Shown in pieces: positions 40,109-48,826 of a stretch of 64,000 nucleotides of DNA; positions within the stretch are counted from its first letter, which is position 1; each line of letters opens with the position of its first letter. Position numbers and translations under genes: made by a program. This stretch comes from CAYLXX01 sp964484325 (lineage in GTDB: Bacteria; Patescibacteriota; Microgenomatia; UBA1406; GWC2-37-13). A model generated the notes under the pieces. The model worked only from the letters and a program-made list of their open reading frames with translations, ran no database searches and had not been told where the DNA came from. The DNA lies in NCBI GenBank assembly GCA_964484325.1, contig CAZAEE010000007.1, positions 4,650-68,649 of the forward strand, given 5' to 3'.

Positions 40109-41770
40109 TTACATTTTTTCAACTGTTTCAATGCCCAGTAAGTATAAACCATTTTTCAGCACTTCTGCTACTTTCTCTGTTAGAAGAAGACGAAAGCCTT
40201 TCTCCGCGTCTGAAGACTTTAAAATGGGATGGTTCTGATAAAAAATATTATACCGCTGTGCGATATCAAACAAGAAACTGGCAATAATATGTGGTGAATA
40301 ACTTTGAGCTGATTTTGATACAACTTCCGGCAGTCGAAATAATAATCTCAGTAATATATTTTCTTCGTCCGTCAAAGAACTTGTTTCTGAAATTGGTAAT
40401 GTTTTCGATGATTTAGATAAAACCGATTGACACCGGACATAAGTATACAAAAGATATGGGCCAGAATCGCCTTCTCGGCTGACACTTTTTTCGATATCAA
40501 ACGTGATGTTGCCAAAGGCGTCTGATTTCAAAAATGAGTATTTTATAGCCGAAAAAGTCACGGCACCAATAAGTGATTTATCCTCAAGAGAAAATGTCTT
40601 TTTAATTTGATCATGGACTGCATTAATGAGACTAACTGCGTCAAGAATCATACCTGTCCGAGAAGACATTTTACCATTTGTGAGATTAATCATACCAAAC
40701 CCGATATGTTTTAATTTGTGTTTTAATTCTGGAAAAACGAGTTCTGCCGCTTTTATAACAACCTTTTGATACTCGACTTGCTCAGAAGCAATTGCCACAA
40801 TCGACTCATCAAAATCGAACTCACTTTTTTTTAAGGAATACAGACCAATATCTTTAGCTTCATAGGTTGCTAATCCCTGACTATTAATAAAAACTCGTGT
40901 GTGCAGTCCGTACTTTTCCCCACGGAAGATTATCGCGCCGTCACTTTTATCAAAAATTTCACCGATGTGTTCTTCAACTAGTTCTTTTCCCAGTGGTCCG
41001 GTTTCAGTCTCGTAAAAATATCGATCATAAGTGATGTTGAGTTTTTTTTCTAATTGTTTTAAGTACTCGATACTGGCTGTACGAGTGTCTTGCCAAAGAG
41101 AGCTGATCGACGAATCATGTTCGTAGATTTTTTTATTGATATCTTGAATCTTTTTCTTTACTTCAGCATTTTTTTCATACGCTTGTGAACCTTGCTGGTA
41201 ACATTCTTGCAAATAACTCACCTGTTGCTCAAGGGATTTTTTTTTGACATCATTCCAGGTCTTCTTATCAACTTGAGACAAACACTTGGCTACATGAAGA
41301 CCGATATCTCCCTGATAATTTGCTCGATACACTGTGCTTCCTAAATACTCAAAAATTCTGGCCATAGACTCACCGTATATATAGGAAAAAAAATGGCCGA
41401 TATGGGGTAGTTTATGAGTGTTTGGTTGGCCAAACTCAAGCAGAATTTTTTTACTCGATTCATTCGTTTTGGGTGACATTTTTTTCTGTAGCTCAGCTAA
41501 AAGAACTTTTTTAGTCAACCAGATATTAATAAATCCCGGGCCGGCCACCTCTACTTTTTCAATAACCTTATCAGGAGTGAGCGTTTTGGCAATCTCTTGA
41601 GCTAGTTCACGTGGATTTTTACCAACTTTCTTTGCTATTTGCAATGCAATGTTTGTTGTATAGTCCCCAAAAATTGGGTTTGTCGGATGATCGAGAATTA
41701 CTTCAAAATCATCAACTTTTAGACTCTCCAACGAGGTTCGAATTTTCTGATAGATAAGCTCTTTAAGCAT
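40109..41770 (-). CDS. argS: Arginyl-tRNA synthetase
   Basis: It charges tRNA-Arg. The 553-residue class I enzyme shows the N-terminal Add-1 domain, the HIGH-type motif in PNTHKLPHIGHFF near 100-113, the KMSKS-type motif as GKMSSRTG, and the C-terminal DALR anticodon-binding domain. The frame runs six codons further to a TTG, but an extended -10 (TGC TATCAT) occupies that stretch and lies 6 nt before the ATG at 41770, which is therefore the start. Confidence 0.96.
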   Translation of the reverse strand: MLKELIYQKIRTSLESLKVDDFEVILDHPTNPIFGDYTTNIALQIAKKVGKNPRELAQEIAKTLTPDKVIEKVEVAGPGFINIWLTKKVLLAELQKKMSPKTNESSKKILLEFGQPNTHKLPHIGHFFSYIYGESMARIFEYLGSTVYRANYQGDIGLHVAKCLSQVDKKTWNDVKKKSLEQQVSYLQECYQQGSQAYEKNAEVKKKIQDINKKIYEHDSSISSLWQDTRTASIEYLKQLEKKLNITYDRYFYETETGPLGKELVEEHIGEIFDKSDGAIIFRGEKYGLHTRVFINSQGLATYEAKDIGLYSLKKSEFDFDESIVAIASEQVEYQKVVIKAAELVFPELKHKLKHIGFGMINLTNGKMSSRTGMILDAVSLINAVHDQIKKTFSLEDKSLIGAVTFSAIKYSFLKSDAFGNITFDIEKSVSREGDSGPYLLYTYVRCQSVLSKSSKTLPISETSSLTDEENILLRLLFRLPEVVSKSAQSYSPHIIASFLFDIAQRYNIFYQNHPILKSSDAEKGFRLLLTEKVAEVLKNGLYLLGIETVEKM

Positions 41771-41776
41771 GTAGAT

Positions 41777-41785
41777 ATGATAGCA
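41777..41785 (-). promoter_or_regulatory. Extended -10 promoter of argS-radA
   Basis: Minus strand TGC then TATCAT (41777-41782), 6 nt before the ATG at 41770. Confidence 0.6.
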
Positions 41786-41823
41786 CAATCTGTAGGCTTT
41801 TCGGGAGGCTATTACCGATGATA

Positions 41824-42990
41824 TTATCGTTGATCTCTTCGGGAAAGGATCATCTTTTTATCTTTAATATCATTGATTATTTGGGTCACATCAACTTCTC
41901 GATATTCCTCAAGTTGACGGAGTAATTCTTCACTGGAGTACATTGCACTCCCCTTTCTCATCAAATCAAGATGCTTCACAACTTCTGTAAATGTATCTTC
42001 CAATAATGATATGTGGGTATCAATAACTTTCCAGTATATGTGTGATTCACCGCCAGCTAGTGTGGCTTTTTTAAAACTCTCTTCGATGTGTTTTGGATTT
42101 TCTTTTTTTAATGCCTGAATTTTTTCTTTTTTAGTAGTGTATTCAGCAGCCTTAATGCTGAGAAGTTGCGCCTTAATTGATGAGCCATTGGCCAACTCTA
42201 TTTGATGTCTGAGACCTGCTTCCTTCGTTTTTCTACTAGCTATTAATAACTGGCGCTCAAGATTCTCTTCATCAGCGACTAATTTTTTATGCCTAGATTT
42301 TTCGGTATCTGTAATGATATGCTGGTTTTCCAGAATTCTCGATAACATATATAAATTGCTAAGGGTATATATAAAATATGGATTATTTCCCAATGAAGAT
42401 AAATCATATACAAGTTCTAGTGGTCGAGGATTTTTCCATGAATACGTGAACTTAGAGTCGTCATTTGTAGCGTAAAATTCCAGCATCTTTCCGAGGTTTT
42501 TTGAGATAGAAAAATTCTCATCTCTTGCAGCATCTTTAACTATGGAAAATAGCTCAAATAGCGCTTTACTTGTTGTTGGTTGATTGTATAAAACTTCAAA
42601 TAAATGTGCCATTGCACCATCAGGAGTTTCAATAGTATCACTTGAGTATGCTAAGCGATCTACAGGTAACGTTGTCCAACCTCTTGATTTAAGAGTATCA
42701 AGATCGTTCATAATGGACTTACCAAATTCAATGCGTTCTGTATCAATTTGATGATCGCGCGTGGTTAAAGAGATTGATCCTGAAAGAATGGCTTGGCTAA
42801 TAAATCCTTGAGGAAACTGCATGGTGGCCTCAATTTGGGCTGGGAATGTGTTCACAGCTGTTTTTATAGCAAAATCTCTTTTTTGAGGGGAAGCATTCAG
42901 CTCTCGACTAAACGGAGCTTCGGCAGGAGGTTGGGGGTACCCAGGCCTGATAAATGGGGCATTTCTCAGTATTTCTTGAAATCGAGACAT
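41824..42990 (-). CDS. Hypothetical protein with long charged helical region
   Basis: A 388-residue soluble protein with no recognised family. Residues 1-40 are Pro-rich. Residues 230-330 are highly charged and probably helical or coiled coil. The frame begins at 43017, but a TATAAT box (minus strand 43020-43025) lies only 2 nt before that ATG, so the transcript would start past it. The ATG at 42990 (MSRF) is therefore more likely, with a leader of about 22 nt and no SD. It is divergent from the wall-hydrolase gene. Confidence 0.72.
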   Translation of the reverse strand: MSRFQEILRNAPFIRPGYPQPPAEAPFSRELNASPQKRDFAIKTAVNTFPAQIEATMQFPQGFISQAILSGSISLTTRDHQIDTERIEFGKSIMNDLDTLKSRGWTTLPVDRLAYSSDTIETPDGAMAHLFEVLYNQPTTSKALFELFSIVKDAARDENFSISKNLGKMLEFYATNDDSKFTYSWKNPRPLELVYDLSSLGNNPYFIYTLSNLYMLSRILENQHIITDTEKSRHKKLVADEENLERQLLIASRKTKEAGLRHQIELANGSSIKAQLLSIKAAEYTTKKEKIQALKKENPKHIEESFKKATLAGGESHIYWKVIDTHISLLEDTFTEVVKHLDLMRKGSAMYSSEELLRQLEEYREVDVTQIINDIKDKKMILSRRDQR

Positions 42991-43019
42991 ATCGTATAAT
43001 AAATGACTATAAGACATAT

Positions 43020-43025
43020 ATTATA
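43020..43025 (-). promoter_or_regulatory. -10 box of the 41824-42990 gene
   Basis: Minus strand TATAAT preceded by TGA. Predicted transcription start near 43012, which excludes the ATG at 43017. Confidence 0.5.
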
Positions 43026-43057
43026 TCACAGAGGCATAATTCTGTCAACTTTTTCTC

Positions 43058-43086
43058 TTGAAATATACTATCTTATAGTATATAAT
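43058..43086 (+). promoter_or_regulatory. Promoter of the wall-hydrolase gene
   Basis: TTGAAA (43058-43063), 17-bp spacer, perfect TATAAT (43081-43086), then 10 nt to the ATG at 43097. Confidence 0.7.
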
Positions 43087-43096
43087 AATCTGTTTT

Positions 43097-44623
43097 ATGA
43101 AAGAAACGAAGCCCCAGATTGACTATACCAATCCCTACAGCGTATTGAGCGCTCATGGATTGGCTAAACCACCTTTACCGAAGCCGCCTCAGTTATTTGA
43201 TCAACAATCTCCTGTAGTTAGTAAAAAAGAGCCTGAGGCGTCCAGTAATCAATCTAAGACGACCAGGACGTTTACCATTCCTGAAAAAGCTCAAAAAACT
43301 GCTGCTGGCGCAGTGCTGGGAATTCTTGGACTAGGAGCTGCTTTTTTGCCTTCACGAGAGGTTCATTCGGTAACACATGATGTAAAGACACCTACTCCAT
43401 TAGTTGATACGAAACGCAATAGCGGAATAAATCTTATATCAATAAGTGGAGACATTTCAACCTCAGTAGCAAAAACTCCTTTAAGTGATTTTGAACGTTT
43501 GGTACTTCCTGAAAATAGAGAGAATTATATGAAAGAAAAGAATCAGATTGAGTGGAGTCAATTTACAGAACATTCAGTGATAGTTCCAAAAGGTGGCCCA
43601 ACATTATCTCCGGAACAAATAGATTATGTTTTTGAAGTCATCAATCGCGATCTTAATCGACCTGAACAGTCACCTGCTGCTGGACTCGGATTAGGTCAGT
43701 TTATTTATGAACGATGTATTTTTTATAACATAGATCCGTCAATTATTCTGGCTTTTTACAATCAGGAAAGTTGGTTTGGTACTACTGGAGTAGCAAAAGA
43801 AAGCTTAAGTACTGGAAATATTCGCTTTATTCCAGATGAGCAGTTGATGACAAAAGAGTATAACGATAAATATGGATTTGACTTAAAAGTAGGTAATAAA
43901 GATGGTTATGTTGATTACACAACTTATACAAAAAGTAAGAAAGAGGCCTTGATGATGGCATTTGAGCATAAATTGCGACTGTTAAGAGAATACTATTTAG
44001 ATGATGTACCATCTCCCAAAACTACAGTCGAGTCAATTTTAAAAAAATATGCACCGCCTTCAGAGAATGATACTGATGCTTATATTGCCTCAATGATAAA
44101 CTTTTCTGATCTTTTACGATTCAAATATGGCGTTTATAGTAAAGAGGACCAAAGTCAAGTTGTGCCACAAGGTAATCCGCTTGGTGATTTTGATTTTACA
44201 ATTACCCAAGGATGTCATGGACTAACAAGTCACGGGTATAAAGATACTCATGGTAGAGATGTTTGTGGAGTTGATCTTATCAGGGCAGACGGTAATACAT
44301 ATCGAGCTCCTGTGTACGCCACCTCAAGCGGTATGTTAAGTTTGGTACCTTACCCACAGACGACCTACGGAAATTTAGCAACGATACATTATTTCAACCC
44401 TCATGCAAACAAACCATGGGATACGTTGTATGGTCACCTTGATCAATACAACTCAAGCTTAGTGGAGGGTCAATGGATTGAAAAAGGAACGTTGCTTGGA
44501 TGGATAGGATACACTGGATGGGTGACACCTTCAAATATACAAGGTGCACATCTGCACTATTCGTTCTATGAAGGATATCAAGGAAAAAATGCCGTTGATC
44601 CAGAACAAAGTCTATATAAATAA
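43097..44623 (+). CDS. Two-domain cell-wall hydrolase-like protein (glucosaminidase-like plus M23)
   Basis: A 508-residue protein with a Pro-rich N terminus, a membrane helix (about residues 77-95), a glucosaminidase-like domain (about 185-345; segment NIDPSIILAFYNQESWFG holds the likely catalytic Glu, and KKYAPPSEND is typical) and a C-terminal M23/LytM domain (about 375-508). In the M23 domain Asp393, YGH447 and HLH (485-487) are kept, but the first zinc ligand of the HxGxD motif is Val389 (VCGVD). The peptidase may be inactive or use another ligand. It would act on peptidoglycan outside the membrane. Confidence 0.82.
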   Translation: MKETKPQIDYTNPYSVLSAHGLAKPPLPKPPQLFDQQSPVVSKKEPEASSNQSKTTRTFTIPEKAQKTAAGAVLGILGLGAAFLPSREVHSVTHDVKTPTPLVDTKRNSGINLISISGDISTSVAKTPLSDFERLVLPENRENYMKEKNQIEWSQFTEHSVIVPKGGPTLSPEQIDYVFEVINRDLNRPEQSPAAGLGLGQFIYERCIFYNIDPSIILAFYNQESWFGTTGVAKESLSTGNIRFIPDEQLMTKEYNDKYGFDLKVGNKDGYVDYTTYTKSKKEALMMAFEHKLRLLREYYLDDVPSPKTTVESILKKYAPPSENDTDAYIASMINFSDLLRFKYGVYSKEDQSQVVPQGNPLGDFDFTITQGCHGLTSHGYKDTHGRDVCGVDLIRADGNTYRAPVYATSSGMLSLVPYPQTTYGNLATIHYFNPHANKPWDTLYGHLDQYNSSLVEGQWIEKGTLLGWIGYTGWVTPSNIQGAHLHYSFYEGYQGKNAVDPEQSLYK

Positions 44624-44625
44624 TC

Positions 44626-45780
44626 TCAATTTTTTTTAAAAACCTTTTCGCTTCTTCGTAGTGCTTTTTCTTTTTCTCCGTATCCGAGGCTTGATTTTCT
44701 GATAGCTTTTTCAACGACTGCCATAGTGTCATCATATGTTTGACGATTCACCGGATAAGGAACTCCGTCTTTGCCGCCGAACGCATAGGAGTAGCGAACC
44801 GGATCTTCGTAAGAAGGCGCCGCGCCCGAGATAACTTCGGAAACGAGCGTCAGGGCGCGCATGGTTTTTGCTCCAACATCGTGAGTCATCAGGATATCCT
44901 CATATTTTTCAACAGATTTTTCAAGAACATTGTTAAGAGCCTTTTCCAGTCTTTTATTTTCAAAGAGATCAAACACTTCACTTCTTGTCGAAAATTTTTC
45001 TTTTAAAATTGAATGATAATGAAAGTCCTCTTTTGCCAAATTAAGTATAGAAAGTTGAACACCGTCAGAAAGTCGTTTGAGCCGTTTTATTTCGTAAAAT
45101 AGCTCTTTTTTTTCTTTAATAATTTGTAAAATGCCTTTTCTATTGTTCAAACTTTTTGTATCAACTAAGTTGAGCACTTTGGGTAAGATAACTTCACTCT
45201 GAATTCCTTGATGTGGCTCAATTGTCGGATCATGAATCGAGTCAGAGTACCAATGATACCGGCGTGCGCGACCAATTTCGGTATTCATTCCTTGTTGGAC
45301 AACTGTCCAATGTCCAGTTTTTGTGAAAATAAAGTTGTGATGATAGAGTTGAAAACCGTCTTGAATGAGAGCTGAGTCAACTTTGGCCGAAAGTCTTGAT
45401 AAATATGTGAAACGTGAGGTAGTTTCGTAAGGTAAATTTATCCGCTCACCCCAAAAGAGAATTTGCTCAGGCGTTTTCTTGGAAGTTTTGCCTTTTCCAC
45501 CAGAAATAAAAATACCAAGCTCTTGCTCCTGTCCTTGTATCGCTTCTTTGAGTGCACCCATTGTAGTAGTCGTTAATCCTGAAGCATTCCAGTCAAATGC
45601 TAAAAGCGATCCAAATGACTGAAACCAGACTGGATCACTTAAGCGTTTCACAAATTCATCTGACCCAAAATGATCGACGATCGCGTTGGTAACAATCCGG
45701 GCCAGCTTCACCATCCGCTCAAACAACCAGGGAGGACATTTACCATAATCGAGAGTAAAAGTAGCAATACCTTTATGCAT
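44626..45780 (-). CDS. DUF763 domain-containing protein
   Basis: A 384-residue protein that starts MHKGIATFTLDYGKCPPWLFERMV, the typical DUF763 opening (shown in part as TFTLDYGKCPPWLF). Other recognisable segments are GGKGKTSKKTP near 95-105 and HDVGAKTMRAL near 299-309. DUF763 is found mainly in archaea and thermophiles and has no established function. It has its own extended -10 and a leaderless start, and is convergent with the wall hydrolase, with 2 bases between the stops. Confidence 0.87.
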   Translation of the reverse strand: MHKGIATFTLDYGKCPPWLFERMVKLARIVTNAIVDHFGSDEFVKRLSDPVWFQSFGSLLAFDWNASGLTTTTMGALKEAIQGQEQELGIFISGGKGKTSKKTPEQILFWGERINLPYETTSRFTYLSRLSAKVDSALIQDGFQLYHHNFIFTKTGHWTVVQQGMNTEIGRARRYHWYSDSIHDPTIEPHQGIQSEVILPKVLNLVDTKSLNNRKGILQIIKEKKELFYEIKRLKRLSDGVQLSILNLAKEDFHYHSILKEKFSTRSEVFDLFENKRLEKALNNVLEKSVEKYEDILMTHDVGAKTMRALTLVSEVISGAAPSYEDPVRYSYAFGGKDGVPYPVNRQTYDDTMAVVEKAIRKSSLGYGEKEKALRRSEKVFKKN

Positions 45781-45786
45781 GTATTC

Positions 45787-45795
45787 ATTTTATCA
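45787..45795 (-). promoter_or_regulatory. Extended -10 promoter of the DUF763 gene
   Basis: Minus strand TGA then TAAAAT (45787-45792), 6 nt before the ATG at 45780. Confidence 0.55.
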
Positions 45796-45822
45796 CAAGG
45801 AGAAAGTCAAGTAAACGATCGT

Positions 45823-46710
45823 TTACTTCTCTTCTTTTGTTGCGTATTGCGAGTAGACCCATCCAGTTAAAGTAGGAAGTTTGATTTTGAACCAGCCGTC
45901 TTGTTCTTCAAGATAGTCGTACGTTTCGCCTGGTTTAACCTGGGCAGATTCAGAGGCGCTAATTGTTGGCTCTGCTCTTACCCGTAAAAAGCCTGTCGGA
46001 GTTTCGCCAATAATAACAACGATTTTTTTAGTTGTTGCACTACTCGTGGCTTCTTTAGGAGTTGGACCTTTGTCAGAAGGAGTTAGCTGTGGTGACGGTG
46101 AGGCAGTTTTGGGCATTGAAGATTCGTCAAGGGCCAGCTTAAATTGAGCATTGATGCGATAACCTTCGGTCACGTTAACTTTTTGAGTCCGTCTGAAAAA
46201 ACCAGGCATTGAGATAGATAGTTCATGATCTCCTTTCAGAACATCAGAAAGTATAAGCGAGGCCACACCTTTTTCGTCATTATCTAAAGATACAATGGCA
46301 CCCGTTGGGTCGGTTTCGACATAAATTTCACCCGTATCTTTTTTATCAGGACTTTTGGGCATTTTGGTAATCGTAAAAATTTCACCAGCCGAGGTCACGT
46401 CGGTACTACCGAGTTCACGATTTACATAGGTCAAAGCATTTTTATAGATATTGATCTTGCTTTGCCAAGAAGCAGTCTCTGTTGCACTTTTCTCAGGAAT
46501 GAGCTTTACCAGGTACTCACCGACTTTATACTTATCTTCATATGGAGTTTTGCCCAGTGGAACATTATTGATAAACACTTCCGCATCCGGTGAAGCAGTC
46601 ACCTTCAGGCGACCAAAGGCATTTTGATTATCAAGGATTAAAAACTTTGACGCCAGAAACCCGCCAAATATCAAAAATAGCAATAACAACAGGAGAATTT
46701 TAGTTTTCAT
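45823..46710 (-). CDS. Membrane-anchored PEGA/SH3 domain protein
   Basis: A 295-residue protein with an N-terminal membrane helix (about 3-21), two PEGA domains (about 31-95, with ASPDAEVFINNVPLGKTPY, and 127-192, with ETDPTGAIVSLDNDEKG), a Ser/Thr/Pro linker and a C-terminal bacterial SH3 domain (about 228-292). PEGA and SH3 domains are typical of surface proteins that contact the wall. Enzymatic activity is not expected. It follows the glycosyltransferase gene on the same strand with a 56-base gap. Confidence 0.87.
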   Translation of the reverse strand: MKTKILLLLLLFLIFGGFLASKFLILDNQNAFGRLKVTASPDAEVFINNVPLGKTPYEDKYKVGEYLVKLIPEKSATETASWQSKINIYKNALTYVNRELGSTDVTSAGEIFTITKMPKSPDKKDTGEIYVETDPTGAIVSLDNDEKGVASLILSDVLKGDHELSISMPGFFRRTQKVNVTEGYRINAQFKLALDESSMPKTASPSPQLTPSDKGPTPKEATSSATTKKIVVIIGETPTGFLRVRAEPTISASESAQVKPGETYDYLEEQDGWFKIKLPTLTGWVYSQYATKEEK

Positions 46711-46766
46711 AGGGAGTTGCTACCCCTATTTTATGAAATTAGGTGGTAAATAGCAAGACAGACCGC

Positions 46767-47876
46767 TTAGCGTTTGGGCTTCCAGATAATGCGATTGTAA
46801 AGAAGGTACGAATACGGGATGATAACAAGGGCGATGATAACTATTTTATATATATACCAATATTGCACACCAAAGGCGTCGCTGAAGAAGTGAACTGTGA
46901 GAGTCTGTATGATAATTGAGCCGGAGGAAACTGCGTTGAATTTAAGGAATGCAGGCAAAATCGTACGCGGGGAATGATCGAGTTTTTTATGGGCAAAACT
47001 CCAGAAGTTGTTCAGGATAAAGTTGGAGATAATAGCTGATTCTGTGCTGATTACTGTGGCCATCCAGACTGGTTTATGAACTTTTTCTATCAGGATATAC
47101 GAAATGCCAAAGTCGACAATAAAGCCGATTGCGCCAACGATAGCAAATTTAATAAACGAGGACTGTGTGAGTATATACATCAGTGTTTGCATAATGGTTT
47201 GACGGGAGTTGATTTTTGATTTACCAGCAATACGATCTGCAAACCGAATAGGAATCTGAGTGATTGTGGCGTGCTTTTTAATGGCAAAATCAAGAAATGC
47301 TATCTGAAAAACATAACCCGAATAATTTTTGATATGAGGGATCGATTCTTTAATGAGCCAGGAACGGATCGCGCGGTAGCCGTTTGTCCACTCGGTCATG
47401 CGGATCTTCATAAATCCAAGCCGAGCTACCCAATTGGCACCGATTGAGTATAGTTTTCTGTTTAACCCCCAGTTGGCTGGGATCGATCCGCCTTTCATAT
47501 AGCGTGAACCAATAACAAAATCAGCGCCTTTTTCAATCGCGTGGAGAAAGTTGGGGATTTCTGCCGGATCATGAGAAAAATCGGCGTCCATTTCAAATAC
47601 GACAAATGCATGGAGTTTCTCAATAGCGTACTGAAATCCATGAAGATAGGCTTTTCCTAACCCTTCCTTTTCGGTAGAAAGAAGATGTAGGTTTTTGTAG
47701 ATTTTTTGTAATTTTTTGACAATCTCGGGAGTTTTATCGGGTGATTTACTGTCAACAACCACAACCTCAAGTTCCCAGTTGGTGATCTTTTTAGCAACAG
47801 TGAAAATGTCTTCGATAAGTTTCTCGATATTGCCTGATTCATTGTACGTTGGTAAGATAATGACAGCTTTTTTCAT
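46767..47876 (-). CDS. Glycosyltransferase family 2 (DPM1-like) fused to GtrA-type membrane domain
   Basis: A 369-residue protein. Residues 1-235 are a GT2 domain like polyprenyl-phosphate mannosyl/glucosyltransferase, with ILPTYNESGNI (7-17), VVVDSKSPD and the metal-binding DADFSHDP near 97-104. Residues 243-369 hold four membrane helices of the GtrA family (FAIVGAIGFIVDFGISY). Together they fit synthesis and flipping of a lipid-linked sugar. It overlaps uxs by 4 bases. Confidence 0.92.
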   Translation of the reverse strand: MKKAVIILPTYNESGNIEKLIEDIFTVAKKITNWELEVVVVDSKSPDKTPEIVKKLQKIYKNLHLLSTEKEGLGKAYLHGFQYAIEKLHAFVVFEMDADFSHDPAEIPNFLHAIEKGADFVIGSRYMKGGSIPANWGLNRKLYSIGANWVARLGFMKIRMTEWTNGYRAIRSWLIKESIPHIKNYSGYVFQIAFLDFAIKKHATITQIPIRFADRIAGKSKINSRQTIMQTLMYILTQSSFIKFAIVGAIGFIVDFGISYILIEKVHKPVWMATVISTESAIISNFILNNFWSFAHKKLDHSPRTILPAFLKFNAVSSGSIIIQTLTVHFFSDAFGVQYWYIYKIVIIALVIIPYSYLLYNRIIWKPKR

Positions 47877-48826
47877 GACGTCTTAAAAAATTCGATGGTT
47901 TTTGGTATTCCTTGTTCTAATGACACTTCTGGTTCCCACTGGAGTATCTCCTTGGCTTTGGTGATGTCAGCCTGTCGACGTAAAGGATCATCTTCTGGTA
48001 ACTTTTCACTTAAAACGACTTCACTTTGGGAGCCAGTGATTTTTTTAATTAAGTTAGCGTAATCTAGTACGGTTCTCTCATCAGTTGAGCCGATGTTAAC
48101 AACCTCTCCTTTAGTATTAGGATAAAACATAAGCCGCATCAATCCTTCAACGGTGTCGTCAATATAACAGAGTGAGCGGGTTTGTTTACCGTCACCAAAA
48201 ACGGTTATCGGGCGATTTTCGAGTGCCTGAATAGTAAACGAGATAATCATACGCATATCAGCCTTATTCATGCGAGGACCATACGTGTTAAATATACGCG
48301 CAATTCGATTATCTGCATCTTGATGACGCCAAAAATAAGCGGTTACAGTTTCACCGAAGCGTTTCGCTTCATCATAGTGAGAACGGGGGCCAGTTGTTGA
48401 GGTGTTTCCGCGATACTCTTCTTTCTGAGGATGCACAAGTGGATCACCATAAGCTTCGGAAGTCGAGGCAAACAAAAACTTTGCCCGGTGTTTTTTGGCA
48501 TACTCGGCTAAATATAAAGTACCAACACTATTAGCAAGCAATGTGTCCCAATGAAGAGTATGGTAGCTTATGGGACTATGGTGATTCGGCGAGGCAGGTG
48601 ATGCCAGATGAAAAAGGGCATCTATTTTGCCAATTTTTGCCGGTAGTGGCGTTGTAATATCATGGTGCACAAATGTGAAAGCATTGTTTTTTTTCAGGTG
48701 CTTAATGTTTTCTTCGAGTCCGGTTAAAAGATTGTCGACGCAGACGACTTCGTGACCTTCTTGTAAAAGTCTTTCGCAAAGATGTGAGCCAATGAATCCG
48801 GCGCCACCAGTGATAAGTGTTTTCAT
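47873..48826 (-). CDS. uxs: UDP-glucuronate decarboxylase (UDP-xylose synthase) type epimerase
   Basis: A 317-residue extended short-chain dehydrogenase. It has GGAGFIGS (7-14), the UXS-typical HLASPASP, the catalytic YxxxK as YDEAK near 151-155, and the C-terminal DDPLRRQADITKAKEILQW (about 280-298). It should convert UDP-glucuronate, the product of the adjacent ugd, to UDP-xylose. It overlaps both neighbours by 4 bases. Confidence 0.9.
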   Translation of the reverse strand: MKTLITGGAGFIGSHLCERLLQEGHEVVCVDNLLTGLEENIKHLKKNNAFTFVHHDITTPLPAKIGKIDALFHLASPASPNHHSPISYHTLHWDTLLANSVGTLYLAEYAKKHRAKFLFASTSEAYGDPLVHPQKEEYRGNTSTTGPRSHYDEAKRFGETVTAYFWRHQDADNRIARIFNTYGPRMNKADMRMIISFTIQALENRPITVFGDGKQTRSLCYIDDTVEGLMRLMFYPNTKGEVVNIGSTDERTVLDYANLIKKITGSQSEVVLSEKLPEDDPLRRQADITKAKEILQWEPEVSLEQGIPKTIEFFKTS

